From: an uncultured Clostridia bacterium | GTDB taxonomy: Bacteria > Bacillota > Clostridia > Christensenellales > UBA1242 | Assembly (NCBI GenBank): GCA_944383945.1 | Contig: CALWRL010000013.1 | Coordinates: 1 to 14,111 of the forward strand | Length of the DNA: 14,111 bases | Direction: 5' to 3' | Shown: positions 13,852-14,111 of the stretch, piece by piece | How the letters are laid out: every line of letters begins with the position of its first letter | How positions within the stretch are numbered: the first letter of the stretch is position 1 | Translations under genes and position numbers: made by a program | Notes under the pieces: model-generated | Told to the model about the DNA's origin: nothing | The model's database searches: none | Seen by the model: only the letters and a program-made list of their open reading frames with translations

Positions 13852-14111
13852 ATGATGCAAGAAAACAATGAGTTAAAAATTTTTAGCAATATTTTTCCGT
13901 CTAATTTATATCGTGCGATATTTGAAAAAGTTAACTATACTCAGTTAAATGAAATTAGATTGAGAGTTAACAAACCAATTGTTGTTTCGCTTGGCGGACA
14001 GAATTATTTTATTGGACAAGATGGAATAACAAACAATATAAAATCTTCAATAATATCTGATTCCATACTGCATATTGTTATTATCGTTTCTTTTGTAAGA
14101 AATATTCCAAG
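13852..14111 (+). CDS. spoIIIAA: Stage III sporulation protein AA, N-terminal part (truncated by the window edge)
   Basis: SpoIIIAA is a secretion-ATPase-like protein expressed in the mother cell; it is thought to power the channel linking mother cell and forespore. Only 86 codons are present. The segment YTQLNEIRLRVNKPIVVSLGGQNYF matches the conserved EIRLRxxRP motif near the N-terminus of the family, and position after efp agrees. The ATPase P-loop would lie beyond the edge. The last 17 residues (ILHIVIIVSFVRNIP) fit the family less well than expected. Two ATGs stand in tandem at 13852 and 13855; neither has a Shine-Dalgarno sequence. A stop at 13834-13836 in the same frame limits upstream extension. 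Confidence 0.65.
   Translation, partial: MMQENNELKIFSNIFPSNLYRAIFEKVNYTQLNEIRLRVNKPIVVSLGGQNYFIGQDGITNNIKSSIISDSILHIVIIVSFVRNIP

Noticed and set aside
13267..13860. Minus-strand frames antisense to efp
   Set aside because: Cys/Phe-rich shadows of efp with no ribosome binding site.

Overview
This window looks like chromosome from an AT-rich, endospore-forming Firmicute of the Clostridia type. The evidence is the presence of SpoVG, the late sporulation sigma factor SigG and the start of SpoIIIAA, together with strong AAGGAG-type ribosome binding sites, the standard genetic code with mostly TAA stops, and Lys/Asn/Ile-rich proteins. The lineage below class level cannot be read from the sequence; an uncultured gut clostridium is a guess. 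No insertion sequence, phage gene, CRISPR array or large repeat is visible, and the genes are mostly housekeeping.

Layout. At the left edge, on the minus strand, is the start of an unrecognised gene interrupted by an in-frame TAA, downstream of murC (cell-wall precursor ligase). Divergent from murC are spoVG and a gene for a putative HEPN-like/CBS-pair protein. A bidirectional terminator separates these from rplS (ribosomal protein L19, minus strand). Next come the ComM/YifB-type AAA+ protein gene (plus), an orphan HicB-like gene (minus), then lysS with a downstream unknown gene (plus). sigG (minus) follows, with a sequence resembling a sigma-F promoter, then an unknown apparently leaderless gene (minus) and a metallophosphoesterase (plus). 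A minus-strand tRNA operon encodes fMet, elongator Met and Glu. The right end, on the plus strand, holds an nrnA-truB-endonuclease IV-like operon, then efp, then the truncated start of spoIIIAA.

Regulation visible in the sequence. Most promoters are sigma-A-like and many carry an extended -10 of the form TGnTAnnnT (spoVG, hicB-like, lysS, metallophosphoesterase, nrnA, efp, the 8437-8994 gene and the left-edge gene). Intrinsic terminators separate most convergent pairs. A few genes lack a Shine-Dalgarno sequence, and two have a -10 box so close to the start codon that the mRNA may be leaderless.

I do not see a clear new multi-gene system. The most interesting items are the HEPN-like/CBS fusion, the interrupted left-edge gene, the leaderless genes, the sigma-F-like element before sigG and three genes of unknown function.
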